Positions 50,777 to 59,555 of a DNA stretch of 64,000 nucleotides are shown in pieces. Under the pieces are notes generated by a model that had not been told where the DNA came from, ran no database searches, and saw nothing but the letters and a program-made list of their open reading frames with translations. A program made the position numbers and the translations under genes. Position 1 is the stretch's first letter, and each line of letters opens with the position of its first letter. This stretch comes from UBA7703 sp034926785 (GTDB lineage: Bacteria; Bacillota; Clostridia; Christensenellales; CAG-138), in NCBI GenBank assembly GCA_034926785.1, contig JAYFQU010000009.1:1-64000 (forward strand), written 5' to 3'.

Positions 50777-52099
50777 ATGCCGCAGGATAAATACGGCTCC
50801 GGCCAGGGTGGCCAAAACAAAGGTTCCTACAACCGCTCCGGCGATAAGCCGCAGGGTGGTTATAAAAAGACATACGGCGACAAGTCACAGGGTGGTTATA
50901 AAAAGACATATGGCGACAAGCCGCAGGGCGAGGGCTATCAAGGCAAGCGCTCCTATGGCGACAAGCCGCAGGGAGGCTATGGCAAGCCTTATGGCGAACG
51001 CTCCTATGACAAAAAGCCGTATGGCGACAAGCCACAGGGCGAAGGCTATCAGGGCAAGCGCTCCTATGGCGACAAGCCGCAGGGAGGCTATGGCAAGCCC
51101 TCTGGCGAACGTTCCTATGACAAAAAGCCGTATGGCGACAAGCCGCAGGGCGAGGGCTATCAAGGAAAGCGTTCTTACGATAAGAAACCGTACGGTGAGA
51201 AGTCCTTCGAGAAGAAACCCTATGGCAACAAGCCGTATGAGAAGAAGCCGTACGATAAAAAGGCGTCCTATGACGACCGCCGCGCGGAGGAGATGAAGCT
51301 GCGCGACCGCCTGCTGGAGGATGAAGCCCCCGTCGATCAGGACGAGCTTCCATTCCTCATCCTCGGGCGTAACGCCGTCAAAGAGGCCATCAAGAGCGAG
51401 CGCAGCATCGACCGCATCGAAGTCGTCGGCGACCCGGATGGCTCGCTGCGCGAAATCCTCGCCCTCGCGCGGGAACGCAAGCTCATCGTCCGTGAGGTGG
51501 ACAAACGCCATCTGGACGAGATCTGCCTGCCATTCGGTCACGGCGGCAAGCCGGGCAACCACCAGGGCATCGTGGCTTACGCCGCGGGCGTGGAATATTG
51601 CACGGTGCAGGAGATCCTCGCACTCGCCAGAGAAAAGAAGGAAGATCCGTTCGTGATCGTTCTCGACGGCATCACGGATCCGCATAATCTCGGTTCCATC
51701 ATCCGCAGCGCGGAGTGCGCGGGCGCGCATGGCGTCGTCATCGGTAAGCGCAGGAGCGCCTCCGTCACCGCCGCAACGGTCAAGGCCAGCGCTGGTGCGA
51801 CGGAGCATGTGCTCATCGCGCGCGTGGTCAACATCCCAGCCGCAATCGACGAACTCAAGCGTGCGAAGCTCTGGGTTGCGGGCGCGGATATGAAGGGGCA
51901 GCCGATGGATAAGCAGGGGCTGAATGGCCCGCTCGCGCTGGTAATCGGCGGCGAGGGAGATGGGCTGAGCAAGCTCGTTGCGGAAAAGTGTGACTTTCTG
52001 GTTGCTATCCCGCAGTATGGCAAGATCGGCTCACTCAACGCCGGCGTTGCCGCGGGCGTGTTGATGTTTGAAAAGAAAAGACAGGATAAGGCTGAATGA
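50777..52099 (+). CDS. rlmB: 23S rRNA 2'-O-ribose methyltransferase (RlmB/TrmH family) with long repetitive N-terminal tail
   Basis: A 440-residue SPOUT methyltransferase. The catalytic part begins near residue 194 (LPFLILGRNAVKEAIKSE). It contains DGITDPHNLGSIIRSAECAGAHGVV (about 296-320), LALVIGGEGDGLS, and the knot end IGSLNAGVAAGVLMFE. The first ~170 residues are a basic, Gly/Tyr/Lys/Gln-rich disordered tail made of KPYGDKPQGEGYQGKRSY-type units with a 111-bp (37-residue) DNA-level tandem repeat. Typical RlmB proteins are about 250 residues. It overlaps sigH by 4 bp. The tail probably binds RNA. Confidence 0.9.
   Translation: MPQDKYGSGQGGQNKGSYNRSGDKPQGGYKKTYGDKSQGGYKKTYGDKPQGEGYQGKRSYGDKPQGGYGKPYGERSYDKKPYGDKPQGEGYQGKRSYGDKPQGGYGKPSGERSYDKKPYGDKPQGEGYQGKRSYDKKPYGEKSFEKKPYGNKPYEKKPYDKKASYDDRRAEEMKLRDRLLEDEAPVDQDELPFLILGRNAVKEAIKSERSIDRIEVVGDPDGSLREILALARERKLIVREVDKRHLDEICLPFGHGGKPGNHQGIVAYAAGVEYCTVQEILALAREKKEDPFVIVLDGITDPHNLGSIIRSAECAGAHGVVIGKRRSASVTAATVKASAGATEHVLIARVVNIPAAIDELKRAKLWVAGADMKGQPMDKQGLNGPLALVIGGEGDGLSKLVAEKCDFLVAIPQYGKIGSLNAGVAAGVLMFEKKRQDKAE
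50871..51200 (+). repeat. Tandem repeat inside rlmB, 111-bp period
   Basis: Units containing TCCTATGGCGACAAGCCGCA recur with a 111-bp period (for example 50951 and 51062), with shorter partial units on both sides. The repeats keep the reading frame and encode the Gly/Lys/Tyr-rich tail. Copy number could vary between strains. Confidence 0.85.
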
Positions 52100-52710
52100 A
52101 ATCATATGATTCCCTGACCGACGAGGAACTGCTTCGCCTGCATCGCGCGGGCGACGAGCGCGCGGAGGAGACGCTCTATGCGCGCTACAAGCAGATTGTG
52201 CGCAGCAAGGCGCGCACCTATTTTCTCGTTGGTGCGGATCATGAGGACATCATTCAGGAGGGCATGATCGGGCTGTATAAGGCCGTGATGGACTATCAGT
52301 TCGACAGACCCGCTTCGTTTCGCGGCTTTGCGGAGCTCTGCATCACGCGGCAGATCATCACCGCGATCAAGAGCGCAACGCGCAAAAAGCATCTGCCGCT
52401 GAACACCTATATCTCCTTCAATCGCCCCACCTACGAGGGGGAAAACGAGCGTCCGCTGATCGACGTGCTCACCAGCACGCGCATCAGCGACCCGGAGGAG
52501 GTGCTCATCGGGCGCGAGAACTATGCGGCGGTTGCGGATAGCATTGAGCACTCGCTGAGCAAGCTGGAGCATAACGCGCTGGGGCTCTATCTCTACGGAT
52601 ACAGCTATCAACAGATTGCGGATATGCTGCAAATCACCACCAAAAGTGTGGATAACGCGATTCAGCGAGTGAAAAAAAAGCTGGAGACAAGGCTGAAAGA
52701 GCTGGAGTAA
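52096..52710 (+). CDS. sigH: RNA polymerase sigma factor SigH (early sporulation type)
   Basis: A 204-residue sigma-70 family factor. Region 2 includes YKQIVRSKARTYFLVGADHEDIIQEGMIGLYKAVMDY (about 31-67) and the -10 recognition helix SFRGFAELCITRQIITAIKSATRKKH. Region 4 has LSKLEHNALGLYLYGYSYQQIADMLQITTKSVDNAIQRVKKKL (about 156-198). The pattern and the mrnC-rlmB-sigH order match Spo0H of Bacillota, which directs early sporulation genes. The YacP gene often found between rlmB and sigH is absent. Starts inside the rlmB stop (ATGA). Confidence 0.92.
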   Translation: MKSYDSLTDEELLRLHRAGDERAEETLYARYKQIVRSKARTYFLVGADHEDIIQEGMIGLYKAVMDYQFDRPASFRGFAELCITRQIITAIKSATRKKHLPLNTYISFNRPTYEGENERPLIDVLTSTRISDPEEVLIGRENYAAVADSIEHSLSKLEHNALGLYLYGYSYQQIADMLQITTKSVDNAIQRVKKKLETRLKELE

Positions 52711-52737
52711 GACCAGGCGGCAACCCTTAAAGCATAG

Positions 52738-52762
52738 AAAAAAGGATGGCGGCCCATCCTTT
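52738..52762. terminator. Left copy of the sigH/spoIIQ-like terminator
   Basis: A6 tract followed by AAAGGATGG-CGGC-CCATCCTTT hairpin; element B3 begins immediately after. Identical over 22 bp to 52958-52979. Confidence 0.85.
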
Positions 52763-52957
52763 CAGTCTGTCAAAAAAGTCCCGGGATTGTTAAGGGCCGT
52801 AGTCCTTAACCCATCGATTCCGGCTGCGGTGGCTTAGCCGCCGCGACGGATCGCCCGGAGTCGGGCGATTTCTTCACAGCTCTTTGCCGTTCGGAGTCCG
52901 GAGAACGAGAGGCAAAGAACGGTTGTCCCGTCAAAAAACTCGTTTTTTGACGGCCTA
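52763..52957 (+). repeat. Family B interspersed element, copy B3 (complete, 195 bp)
   Basis: It starts CAGTCTGTCAAAAAA and ends with the reverse complement of TAGGCCGTCAAAAAA, a terminal inverted repeat matching at 12 of 15 positions. It is flanked on both sides by the same 22-bp terminator stem-loop, with no intervening base. Internal hairpins include TTAAGGGCCGTAGTCCTTAA, GCGGTGGCTTAGCCGC and TCGCCCGGAGTCGGGCGA. No ORF. Confidence 0.92.
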
Positions 52958-52985
52958 AAAGGATGGCGGCCCATCCTTTTTTTGT
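52958..52985. terminator. Right copy of the sigH/spoIIQ-like terminator
   Basis: AAAGGATGG-CGGC-CCATCCTTT followed by T residues. It can still end transcripts from both sides. Confidence 0.85.
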
Positions 52986-52997
52986 ATCGCAAAATTA

Positions 52998-54101
52998 TCA
53001 GTCGATGTAATATAGCGGGTTGTAGGGGATGCCGTCCACGATGACCTCATAATGAAACGTTGCTTTGTCTCCGTCTTCATCCTCGGCCAGGGTGCCGATC
53101 TTATCTCCCTGAAATACGCGCTGGTTGAGTTCCACCTGTACATCCTTCAGGTGCGTCAGCCGCGAGACAAACCCGTTGCCGTGGTCAATATCCACCACGT
53201 AGCCGTATGCCCCGCGCTCTTTGCTGTATATCACAACACCCTCGCCAGGTGCGACGATATTCGTGCCCGGCACGTTCATGATGTTTAGCCCGTAGTTCAT
53301 CTTCCCATTGGTGTAACCAAAGTATCCGGTCAGCTGTCCGCGCATCGGGTAGCCGAGCTTCAGCGTGCCCTTGCTCTTTCCCTCCGGCCCTTCGAGCCGA
53401 TCCGGCGCGCCGGATGGATCCTTTTTCGCATAGGTGCCCGTGCGCAGAATGGTCGCGCGCGCCTCGCGCAGGGTCGTTGTCAATGGTGCGCCCGTCTCCA
53501 GCAGAACGCCGGCGCGATAGACCGCCCTTACGCTGGTCTCGGTTTCCGCGCCCGTGCCGAGCTGGGTGATAATGCGCTCGCCCTTGGGCAGTGCGCCCTC
53601 CTCGGAGGAGGAGATTTGCGGGCTTTCCCTGCTGACCTGTGTGCGCAGCGTTGTGACCCGAATTGGCACCAGCGTCGGATTTGTGGAGAGCATCTCCAGC
53701 GCTTCGCTCGCGTCCAGCGGCTTGATATAGGGATCGCCGGGAGTGAGAATCAACTCGCAGTCAAACCGCGCGGAGAGAAATTTCTCCCCTTCCGGCGCGG
53801 TTGTACTGCTCAAATACTCCCATAACATCTGCTTGGCGGCGAGCTCGGAGCTAAGCGTCATCAAAGGGACCCGGTCAACCAGAAGCGTGACGGTGTTTTG
53901 GTAGGAAACCGGTTCCAGCGTTGGCGCGGGGGTGGGTTGAATTGTATCGACGCTGACCATTTCGGCCGGCGCCTCCTCCAGCATCACCGGGCCAGTCTGC
54001 GGGCTGGGTCTGGCGGCGCGGAGTGCGCCGATCACGCCGAGCGAGAGCAGAACGCCCGCCGCTACAAAGAGAAAGATGCGGTTCAGGAACTTTTTATCCA
54101 C
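52998..54101 (-). CDS. M23/LytM-domain protein with degenerate zinc site (SpoIIQ-like)
   Basis: A 367-residue protein. One N-terminal transmembrane helix (about 8-28) is followed by a linker and a G5-like region (VTTLRTQVSRESPQ...PKGERIITQLGTGAETETSVRAVYRAG, about 148-205). The C-terminal LytM fold is GYPMRGQLTGYFGYTNGKMNYGLNIMN (about 252-278). The first zinc motif HxGxD is NYGLN here, so both metal ligands are lost; the later THL and FHYEVIVDG remain. It should therefore lack peptidase activity, as for Bacillus SpoIIQ. It sits 27 bp behind spoIID, the clostridial spoIID-spoIIQ order. Role in engulfment or forespore channel is inferred. Confidence 0.8.
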   Translation of the reverse strand: MDKKFLNRIFLFVAAGVLLSLGVIGALRAARPSPQTGPVMLEEAPAEMVSVDTIQPTPAPTLEPVSYQNTVTLLVDRVPLMTLSSELAAKQMLWEYLSSTTAPEGEKFLSARFDCELILTPGDPYIKPLDASEALEMLSTNPTLVPIRVTTLRTQVSRESPQISSSEEGALPKGERIITQLGTGAETETSVRAVYRAGVLLETGAPLTTTLREARATILRTGTYAKKDPSGAPDRLEGPEGKSKGTLKLGYPMRGQLTGYFGYTNGKMNYGLNIMNVPGTNIVAPGEGVVIYSKERGAYGYVVDIDHGNGFVSRLTHLKDVQVELNQRVFQGDKIGTLAEDEDGDKATFHYEVIVDGIPYNPLYYID

Positions 54102-54128
54102 GAGACTGTAGAATCCCTTTCCTGCGCC

Positions 54129-57002
54129 TTAGCCAACCTTGACATAGGAGGCGTAGCAGTAGCCCTTGGTACCGTTATAGTCCACATAACACCAGCCGTT
54201 GGCGGTGCTGTAGATCGTCACGGTGACGCCGCGATCCATCGTGAGCAGAATCTTCGAGCTGGTGCTTGTGGAGGGCTGCGCGCGGAGATTGAGCCGCGCG
54301 ATAACGACGCCTGTGGTTTCACTCGTCTTCACCGTCTCGGCGAGAGTGACGTATTTTGCAAATACATAGCCCTTGAGCTTGGCGGAAGGCACTTCAATTT
54401 GATACCAACTGCCCGAGGAACCCACGACTTTTACGCTCGTGTTCCGCGCGAGCTTGCCAATGCTGTTGTAGCGCGTGTCCGCACCCGTGCGCAGGTTCAC
54501 GCCGGAGGCGTTGATATAGCCCGCGCTGGAAGAGGTGCCGCTGGAACCCGAAGAGCCGGATGATGTCTGCGTAATCGAAACATACTTGGCATAGACATAG
54601 CCTTCCAACCCGGTGGAGAGCACGCGTACGCGATACCATGAGCCGATCTTTTCATAGAGCCCAAGCCGGGTGTTTTTCAGCAGCCGCCCATAGCTCCGGG
54701 TTGTCGTACTTACCCCTGCGCGAATGTTGACGCCGTCTGCGTTGATGACGCCGCCTGCGGCGTAATTAGGCGCGAGTGTTGGCGTTGGCGCCGGGGTCGG
54801 CGTTGGCTGCTGCGTCGGGGTTGCCGCAGCTGTCGGCGTTGGGGTCGCGCCCGGATTAACCGCTGTCGGTACGGGGCTTGGAGTCGCGCCCGGATCAACC
54901 GCCGTGGGAACGGCAGTTGGCGCGGGCGTTGCGCCCGCTTGGGTCGGCGCGGGTGTTGCACCGGGATTTTGCGCGGTGCTTTGGGTGATAACGACATAAT
55001 CCTTGCTGATGAAGCCGTCCTGCCCCGTGGACATCGCCTTCACCTTATACCAGCCGCTTACCATGCCATAGATGCCGAGCTGCGTGTCCTGCGAGAGCTG
55101 ACCCACCGCGGAATAGCTCGTGGCCGGGCCGCTGCGGTAGTTGACCGCGCTGGCGGAAACCTTGCCCTGAGCAATCAGGCCACTGCCTGTGAGCATGATG
55201 TAGTCATAGCGGATAAAGCCATTGTTTCCGCCCGGGGTAAGGACGCTATACCATTCGCCCGTCATACCGAGCAGCGTCACCTGCGTGCCCGCGGAGAGGG
55301 TTTCCAATACGCTGCCGGTTGTAGATGCCTTCGAGCGCACGTTGACCGTGCCGCCCTGCACCTTTCCGGTGGAGGTGGTCGTCTGCGCGGTCGAGGGCTG
55401 AGATGCGCCCACCGTTTCGGGGAAGACATAGCTAAGGGTGCCGAGCGTCGCGCCCGGATAGTAATAGCTCAGGATTTCGCGGTAGTTCATGCCGCTGTTT
55501 GCCATGAACTGCGCGCCGCGTTGGCTCATGCCAACGCCGTGGCCGTACCTGGCATGGTAGAGATACCATCCGCCGTTAGCCGGCGCGGCATAAAAGATCT
55601 TAAGGACGGTGGAGGGGAACAGCCCTGCGGCCACCAAATCGCTGAAGCGGAAACTGACGCTCACCGGGCTTGTTCTCTGCGTCTCAATGGCGGGCGTCGG
55701 CGACGGGGTCGGGTCAAACGCCGGCGTAGGGGAAGGCGTTGGCGCAAAGGTCGGCGTCGGGGACGGGGATGCCGTCTCCTCCGGTGTCGGCGTTGGGGTT
55801 TCTCCCTCGGGCAAAGGGGTCAACGTGAAATCCGACGGAACCTCCGTCGGCTCCGGCGTCGGCGCAAAGGTCGGCGTCGGGCTCGGTGTTGGCGCGAAGG
55901 TCGGCGTCGGACTCGGCGTCGGCGCGAAGGTCGGCGTCGGGCTCGGAATCAGCGACTCCAGCAGGTTTGCCTGAACGGTTGCCGTGATGGCGATGGTCGT
56001 ATGGTTCAGGTCGTCCGCATAGCCAGCCGTTCCGGAGGACACAACGCTGTCAATCGACTGAATGCCGCCGAAATAAAAGTTTTTCGGGATCAGTCCGCGC
56101 TCGGCGATGGCTGCCATGAGGCGCGCATCCAAAAAGGCGAACGCCGCCGTGCCCATATCCCTTTCACTGTAGTTTGCCGGCACAAAGATCTTTTCCACCG
56201 GCGTGGAGGGATTCTGCAGATCGTAGGGATCCGCGCCATAGTTATATGCGCCGTCATAGATGGGGCTTGTCCAGCGGTCGGAGGGTAAAATCATCCAGCC
56301 GCCGTTGCTCGCCGCATAGTAGCAGAGTAGGGGGACGTTGTTGTAGTAGAGCACGTCGCCCATGGTCTGGTCTACGGCGTTGATAACGTTTTGATAGCTG
56401 GGGTCATAGCCCTTATAAACCTGATCATCGGCGGTATCGAGAATATCATACGTTCCGCTTTGTCTGATCTTGAGCAGACCATATCCCTTTGCCGCGAGGG
56501 CCTGCGCCTTGAGCGCCTCCAGCGGGAAGGTGTTGCTCATCTCATAACCGACTACGCCGTAGAGATAATGCGACAGCGGCACGCGGTTGACGGCGACCAC
56601 CGTTCCGTTGCTCGCGGAGAAGGCGAAATTGCCGAGGTAGTTGCGCGTACCGGCCGCGGTCTTGACCGTGAGATAGCCCGCGTCGCGCGAAAGGTTGACG
56701 CGCTCTATGGTTGCGCCGCTGCCGGAGTAAAGCTGCCCCTCGCTGGAGTGCTTGACCGTGACGGTACTTCCGCTGGCGGAGATGGTCAGTGTTCCGCCCG
56801 TAAAGGTTCGCTGCGTTTGGGCGAGAGTGTAGGTTCCCTTAACCGGGACGGACAACGACTGCGCCGACTGCGTGGAAAGCAGAACGCGGATAAACGACAC
56901 GCCGGAATCCGCGGGTGCGGAAGAAACCGGAGCGACCAACAGAAGCAGCGCCAGCGCGAGAGCGGCGGCGATCCCTCTGCGGACCCGGAAGAATCGTATC
57001 AT
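54129..57002 (-). CDS. spoIID: SpoIID/LytB-domain protein with four SH3b domains
   Basis: A 957-residue secreted protein. A signal peptide (about 9-31) is followed by the SpoIID domain: NYLGNFAFSASNGTVVAVNRVPLSHYLYGVVGYEMSNTFPLEALKAQALAAKGY, with the catalytic-type Glu in FPLEALKAQA (about 161). The fold is closed by HGVGMSQRGAQFMA after a long insertion of PSPTPTFAPTP repeats (about 355-440). After it come SH3b domains near residues 555-605, 625-675, 760-815 and 835-885, plus a last one at the C-terminus. A second Pro/Thr/Ala linker lies at 690-750. SpoIID is a lytic transglycosylase needed for engulfment, usually about 340 residues. ATG 57002 is chosen because GGGGGGC sits just upstream. 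Confidence 0.87.
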   Translation of the reverse strand: MIRFFRVRRGIAAALALALLLLVAPVSSAPADSGVSFIRVLLSTQSAQSLSVPVKGTYTLAQTQRTFTGGTLTISASGSTVTVKHSSEGQLYSGSGATIERVNLSRDAGYLTVKTAAGTRNYLGNFAFSASNGTVVAVNRVPLSHYLYGVVGYEMSNTFPLEALKAQALAAKGYGLLKIRQSGTYDILDTADDQVYKGYDPSYQNVINAVDQTMGDVLYYNNVPLLCYYAASNGGWMILPSDRWTSPIYDGAYNYGADPYDLQNPSTPVEKIFVPANYSERDMGTAAFAFLDARLMAAIAERGLIPKNFYFGGIQSIDSVVSSGTAGYADDLNHTTIAITATVQANLLESLIPSPTPTFAPTPSPTPTFAPTPSPTPTFAPTPEPTEVPSDFTLTPLPEGETPTPTPEETASPSPTPTFAPTPSPTPAFDPTPSPTPAIETQRTSPVSVSFRFSDLVAAGLFPSTVLKIFYAAPANGGWYLYHARYGHGVGMSQRGAQFMANSGMNYREILSYYYPGATLGTLSYVFPETVGASQPSTAQTTTSTGKVQGGTVNVRSKASTTGSVLETLSAGTQVTLLGMTGEWYSVLTPGGNNGFIRYDYIMLTGSGLIAQGKVSASAVNYRSGPATSYSAVGQLSQDTQLGIYGMVSGWYKVKAMSTGQDGFISKDYVVITQSTAQNPGATPAPTQAGATPAPTAVPTAVDPGATPSPVPTAVNPGATPTPTAAATPTQQPTPTPAPTPTLAPNYAAGGVINADGVNIRAGVSTTTRSYGRLLKNTRLGLYEKIGSWYRVRVLSTGLEGYVYAKYVSITQTSSGSSGSSGTSSSAGYINASGVNLRTGADTRYNSIGKLARNTSVKVVGSSGSWYQIEVPSAKLKGYVFAKYVTLAETVKTSETTGVVIARLNLRAQPSTSTSSKILLTMDRGVTVTIYSTANGWCYVDYNGTKGYCYASYVKVG

Positions 57003-57229
57003 GATTGCCCCCCGAACATGAATTTTTAACAACGGGCATGTAACAACATGCCGTGATGTGATTGTATCGAATCTGATGCAGCAATTGCATCTGTTTTTCT
57101 GATTTTTCTTAGTTTGTTCACTTTAGTGAAACAGGTCTTATACACCGGCGCCGCTACCTGCTGGATTTCCCATCGTTATCCTTTGGCGGGGGAAACACAT
57201 CGACAGGGAACGCGGCGCGTAACCCAGGG

Positions 57230-58051
57230 TTAAATACTCTTGCAAACCTGTGCAAACGGGAGATTCGCAAAGGCGGGCAGCGCGGCCGTTGCCGCCTCCT
57301 GGTTCGCGAACACGCCGAATACGGCGCTCCCGCTGCCGCTCATGCAGGCGGCCTTTGCACCCGCCGCCAGCAGGCGCTGCTTGATTTGCCCGATTTCGGG
57401 CACCAGTTCGATGGCCGGTTCCTCCAGCGCGTTGAACAGCAGCGGACAGAGCGCGTCCAGATCGCCCAGAGACAGCGCCTTGAGCGCAGCCGCCGTTTCC
57501 GGCATCCTGCGCGGAAGTTTTAAGAGCGAGAAGAGCTTTTTTGTCGAAACACCTTCGGCAGGCTTTGCAACGATGAGGTGCAGATCCATGCCGCGCACGG
57601 GCGTGAGAATCTCGCCGATGCCCTCGGCGCGCTGTGTGCCGCCGCGTAGGCAGAAGGGAACGTCCGCGCCGACCTTCGCGCTGATCTCAAGCAGGGTTCG
57701 CTCGTCCAGCTCGTCATAGAGCTGCTGCAGGCCGCGAAACGCCGCCGCCGCGTCCGCGCTGCCGCCGCCGAGCCCCGCCTCCGCTGGGATGCGTTTGGTC
57801 ACGCGGATCTGCGCCCCGCGCCCGGTGAGCGCACGGTATTGTTCCGCAGCGCGGCGGATGGTGTTGTCATAAGGCAGCGCCATGCCTGTGCTGGTGACCA
57901 CGATATCCCGCGCGCGCTCTACGGTAACGGTATCGTGCAGGTCGATGGTCTGCATGATGGAGTCAAGCGCGTGGTAGCCGTCCATGCGCTGATAGAGCAC
58001 ACCGAGGGTGAGGTTGAGCTTTGCGTATGCGCGTTGCGTCGTTCGTTCCAT
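57230..58051 (-). CDS. ispE: 4-diphosphocytidyl-2-C-methyl-D-erythritol kinase (IspE)
   Basis: A 273-residue GHMP-family kinase of the MEP isoprenoid pathway. It begins AYAKLNLTLGVLYQRMDGYHALDSIMQTIDLHD (8-40), has the ATP-binding motif IPAEAGLGGGSADAAAAFRGL (about 89-109) with Pro-x-x-x-Gly-Leu-Gly-Gly-Gly-Ser-Ser replaced by GLGGGSAD, and a C-terminal CMSGSGSAVFGVF (about 235-247). Length and motifs are typical. Single gene divergent from the WalJ-like gene. Confidence 0.95.
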   Translation of the reverse strand: MERTTQRAYAKLNLTLGVLYQRMDGYHALDSIMQTIDLHDTVTVERARDIVVTSTGMALPYDNTIRRAAEQYRALTGRGAQIRVTKRIPAEAGLGGGSADAAAAFRGLQQLYDELDERTLLEISAKVGADVPFCLRGGTQRAEGIGEILTPVRGMDLHLIVAKPAEGVSTKKLFSLLKLPRRMPETAAALKALSLGDLDALCPLLFNALEEPAIELVPEIGQIKQRLLAAGAKAACMSGSGSAVFGVFANQEAATAALPAFANLPFAQVCKSI

Positions 58052-58183
58052 GCTTTAGAGTATACCAAAAACGGCAGTCTTCCGCCAGAGCGTACCATGG
58101 CGGCTGCGCGGGTTTGTCACTGTCGCATTGTTTCGCCTTGTGGTATACTAGATGTTGTTTGATTTTAAAGGAGCCTACCCGAT

Positions 58184-58966
58184 ATGCTGTTTTCACCGTT
58201 GTGCAGCGGTTCTTCCGGCAACACGTCTTACCTCGAGGCAGGCGGCGTGCGCCTGATTGTTGACGCGGGCGTAACCGCCAAGCGCCTGCGTGAGCTTATG
58301 GCGATGATCGACGTATCCCCGGAGGGGATGGATGCGATTCTGGTGACCCATGAGCACTCCGACCATGTCAGCGGAATCGGCGTGCTGTCGCGCAAATACG
58401 ACATCCCCGTCTATGCCGCCGCCGAGTGCTGGGAGCATATGCCTGCCGGCATCGGCGAGATTGCCGCGAAGAACATCCGCGTCTTCGAGCCAGATCGGGA
58501 TTTTTACCTCAAGCAACTCTGCGTGCATCCGTTCTCTACGCCGCACGATGCGGCGCATGCGGTTGGCTATAGCTTTGTGCATGAAGGGAAGAAGCTCTCG
58601 ATCATGACCGATATCGGCCATGTTTCCAGCCGCATGATCGACGCGGTCGCCAACTCCGACCTGATTTTGCTGGAGGCCAATCACGATGTGGACATGCTCA
58701 AGGCGGGCAGCTACCCTTATTCACTTAAGATGCGTATTCTCTCCTCCCATGGGCACCTTTGCAATGAGGACGCCGGGCTCGTGCTGCAAAAGCTGCATGA
58801 CCGCGGCGTACGCAACGCGATCCTGGGGCATCTTTCGCAGGATAACAACACCCCGGAGCTCGCGCTGGTCACCGTGCAGTCTATGCTGGAGCAGGCGGGT
58901 CTGCTCGAAAGCATGTTTGTCACCGTCGCGAGCCGCTATGAGCCCTGCGGATTATTTGAGTTATAG
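58184..58966 (+). CDS. walJ: MBL-fold metallohydrolase, WalJ/YycJ-like
   Basis: A 260-residue metallo-beta-lactamase-fold protein. It has SPLCSGSSGNTSYLEAGG (4-21), VTHEHSDHVSGIGVLSR (about 53-69), STPHDAAHAVGYSF, the Asp ligand in TDIGHVSS, LLEANHDVDML and HLSQDNNTPELA (about 218-229). These are the YycJ/WalJ signatures, a 5' nuclease-like protein linked to cell-wall coordination. The WalRK genes usual nearby in bacilli are absent, but rlmH follows, as in the walJ-htrA-rlmH arrangement. Confidence 0.92.
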   Translation: MLFSPLCSGSSGNTSYLEAGGVRLIVDAGVTAKRLRELMAMIDVSPEGMDAILVTHEHSDHVSGIGVLSRKYDIPVYAAAECWEHMPAGIGEIAAKNIRVFEPDRDFYLKQLCVHPFSTPHDAAHAVGYSFVHEGKKLSIMTDIGHVSSRMIDAVANSDLILLEANHDVDMLKAGSYPYSLKMRILSSHGHLCNEDAGLVLQKLHDRGVRNAILGHLSQDNNTPELALVTVQSMLEQAGLLESMFVTVASRYEPCGLFEL

Positions 58967-59008
58967 TGCTTTGAAGATCTATCAATTTGCCCGCGTCGTC
59001 ACAATCTT

Positions 59009-59488
59009 ATGAAAATCAAGATCGCTTGCGTGGGAAAACTGAAGGACGGATTTTTTCGCGAGGCTGCTGCGGAATACGCAAAGCGGCTTTCGCGCTTTTG
59101 CGCGTTGGAAATCTGCGAGGTTGCGGACGAAAAAGCGCCGGAGACGCTCTCCGCCGCGGAGGAGGCGCAGGTGGTCGCGAAGGAAGGCGAGCGATTGCTG
59201 GGGCGTATCGCGCCGGGCGAATTCGTCGTCTGCCTTGCTATCGGCGGAAAACGGCTCAACTCGGAGCAGTTTGCGGAGCTGCTCCAATCCGTCTTCGACC
59301 GGCAGGCTCCCACCATTACGCTCGTCATCGGCGGCTCGCTGGGGCTCAGCCCCGCCGTGCTCGCCCGCGCGGACTATCAACTCTCCGTCTCGGACATGAC
59401 GCTGCCGCACGGGCTCTGCCGCGTGGTGCTGCTTGAACAGGTCTACCGCGCGTTTAAGATCAACGCGCATGAGCCGTATCATAAGTAA
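59009..59488 (+). CDS. rlmH: 23S rRNA pseudouridine-1915 N3-methyltransferase RlmH
   Basis: A 159-residue SPOUT methyltransferase. Family motifs: MKIKIACVGKLKDGFFREAAAEYAKRL (1-27), FVVCLAIGGKRLNSEQFAELL, TLVIGGSLGLSPAVLARADYQLSVSDMTLPHGLCRVVLLEQVYRAFKI (about 111-150) and the terminal HEPYHK. It modifies m3-psi-1915 in helix 69 of 23S rRNA. It lies 42 bp after walJ. Confidence 0.96.
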   Translation: MKIKIACVGKLKDGFFREAAAEYAKRLSRFCALEICEVADEKAPETLSAAEEAQVVAKEGERLLGRIAPGEFVVCLAIGGKRLNSEQFAELLQSVFDRQAPTITLVIGGSLGLSPAVLARADYQLSVSDMTLPHGLCRVVLLEQVYRAFKINAHEPYHK

Positions 59489-59555
59489 CCCACATTCCTT
59501 AACACAGCAGAGCCGCGTTCTAACATCATAATTAAAAGTATTACAGTTATAATGT

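Noticed and set aside
50871..51296. Repeats at 50.9-51.3 kb as a CRISPR array
   Set aside because: Units are in frame with rlmB, differ in spacing, and have no unique spacers; they encode a disordered tail.
54939..56288. 449-codon plus-strand frame inside spoIID
   Set aside because: Antisense shadow of a repetitive Pro/Thr-rich and SH3 region; low-complexity Arg-rich product.
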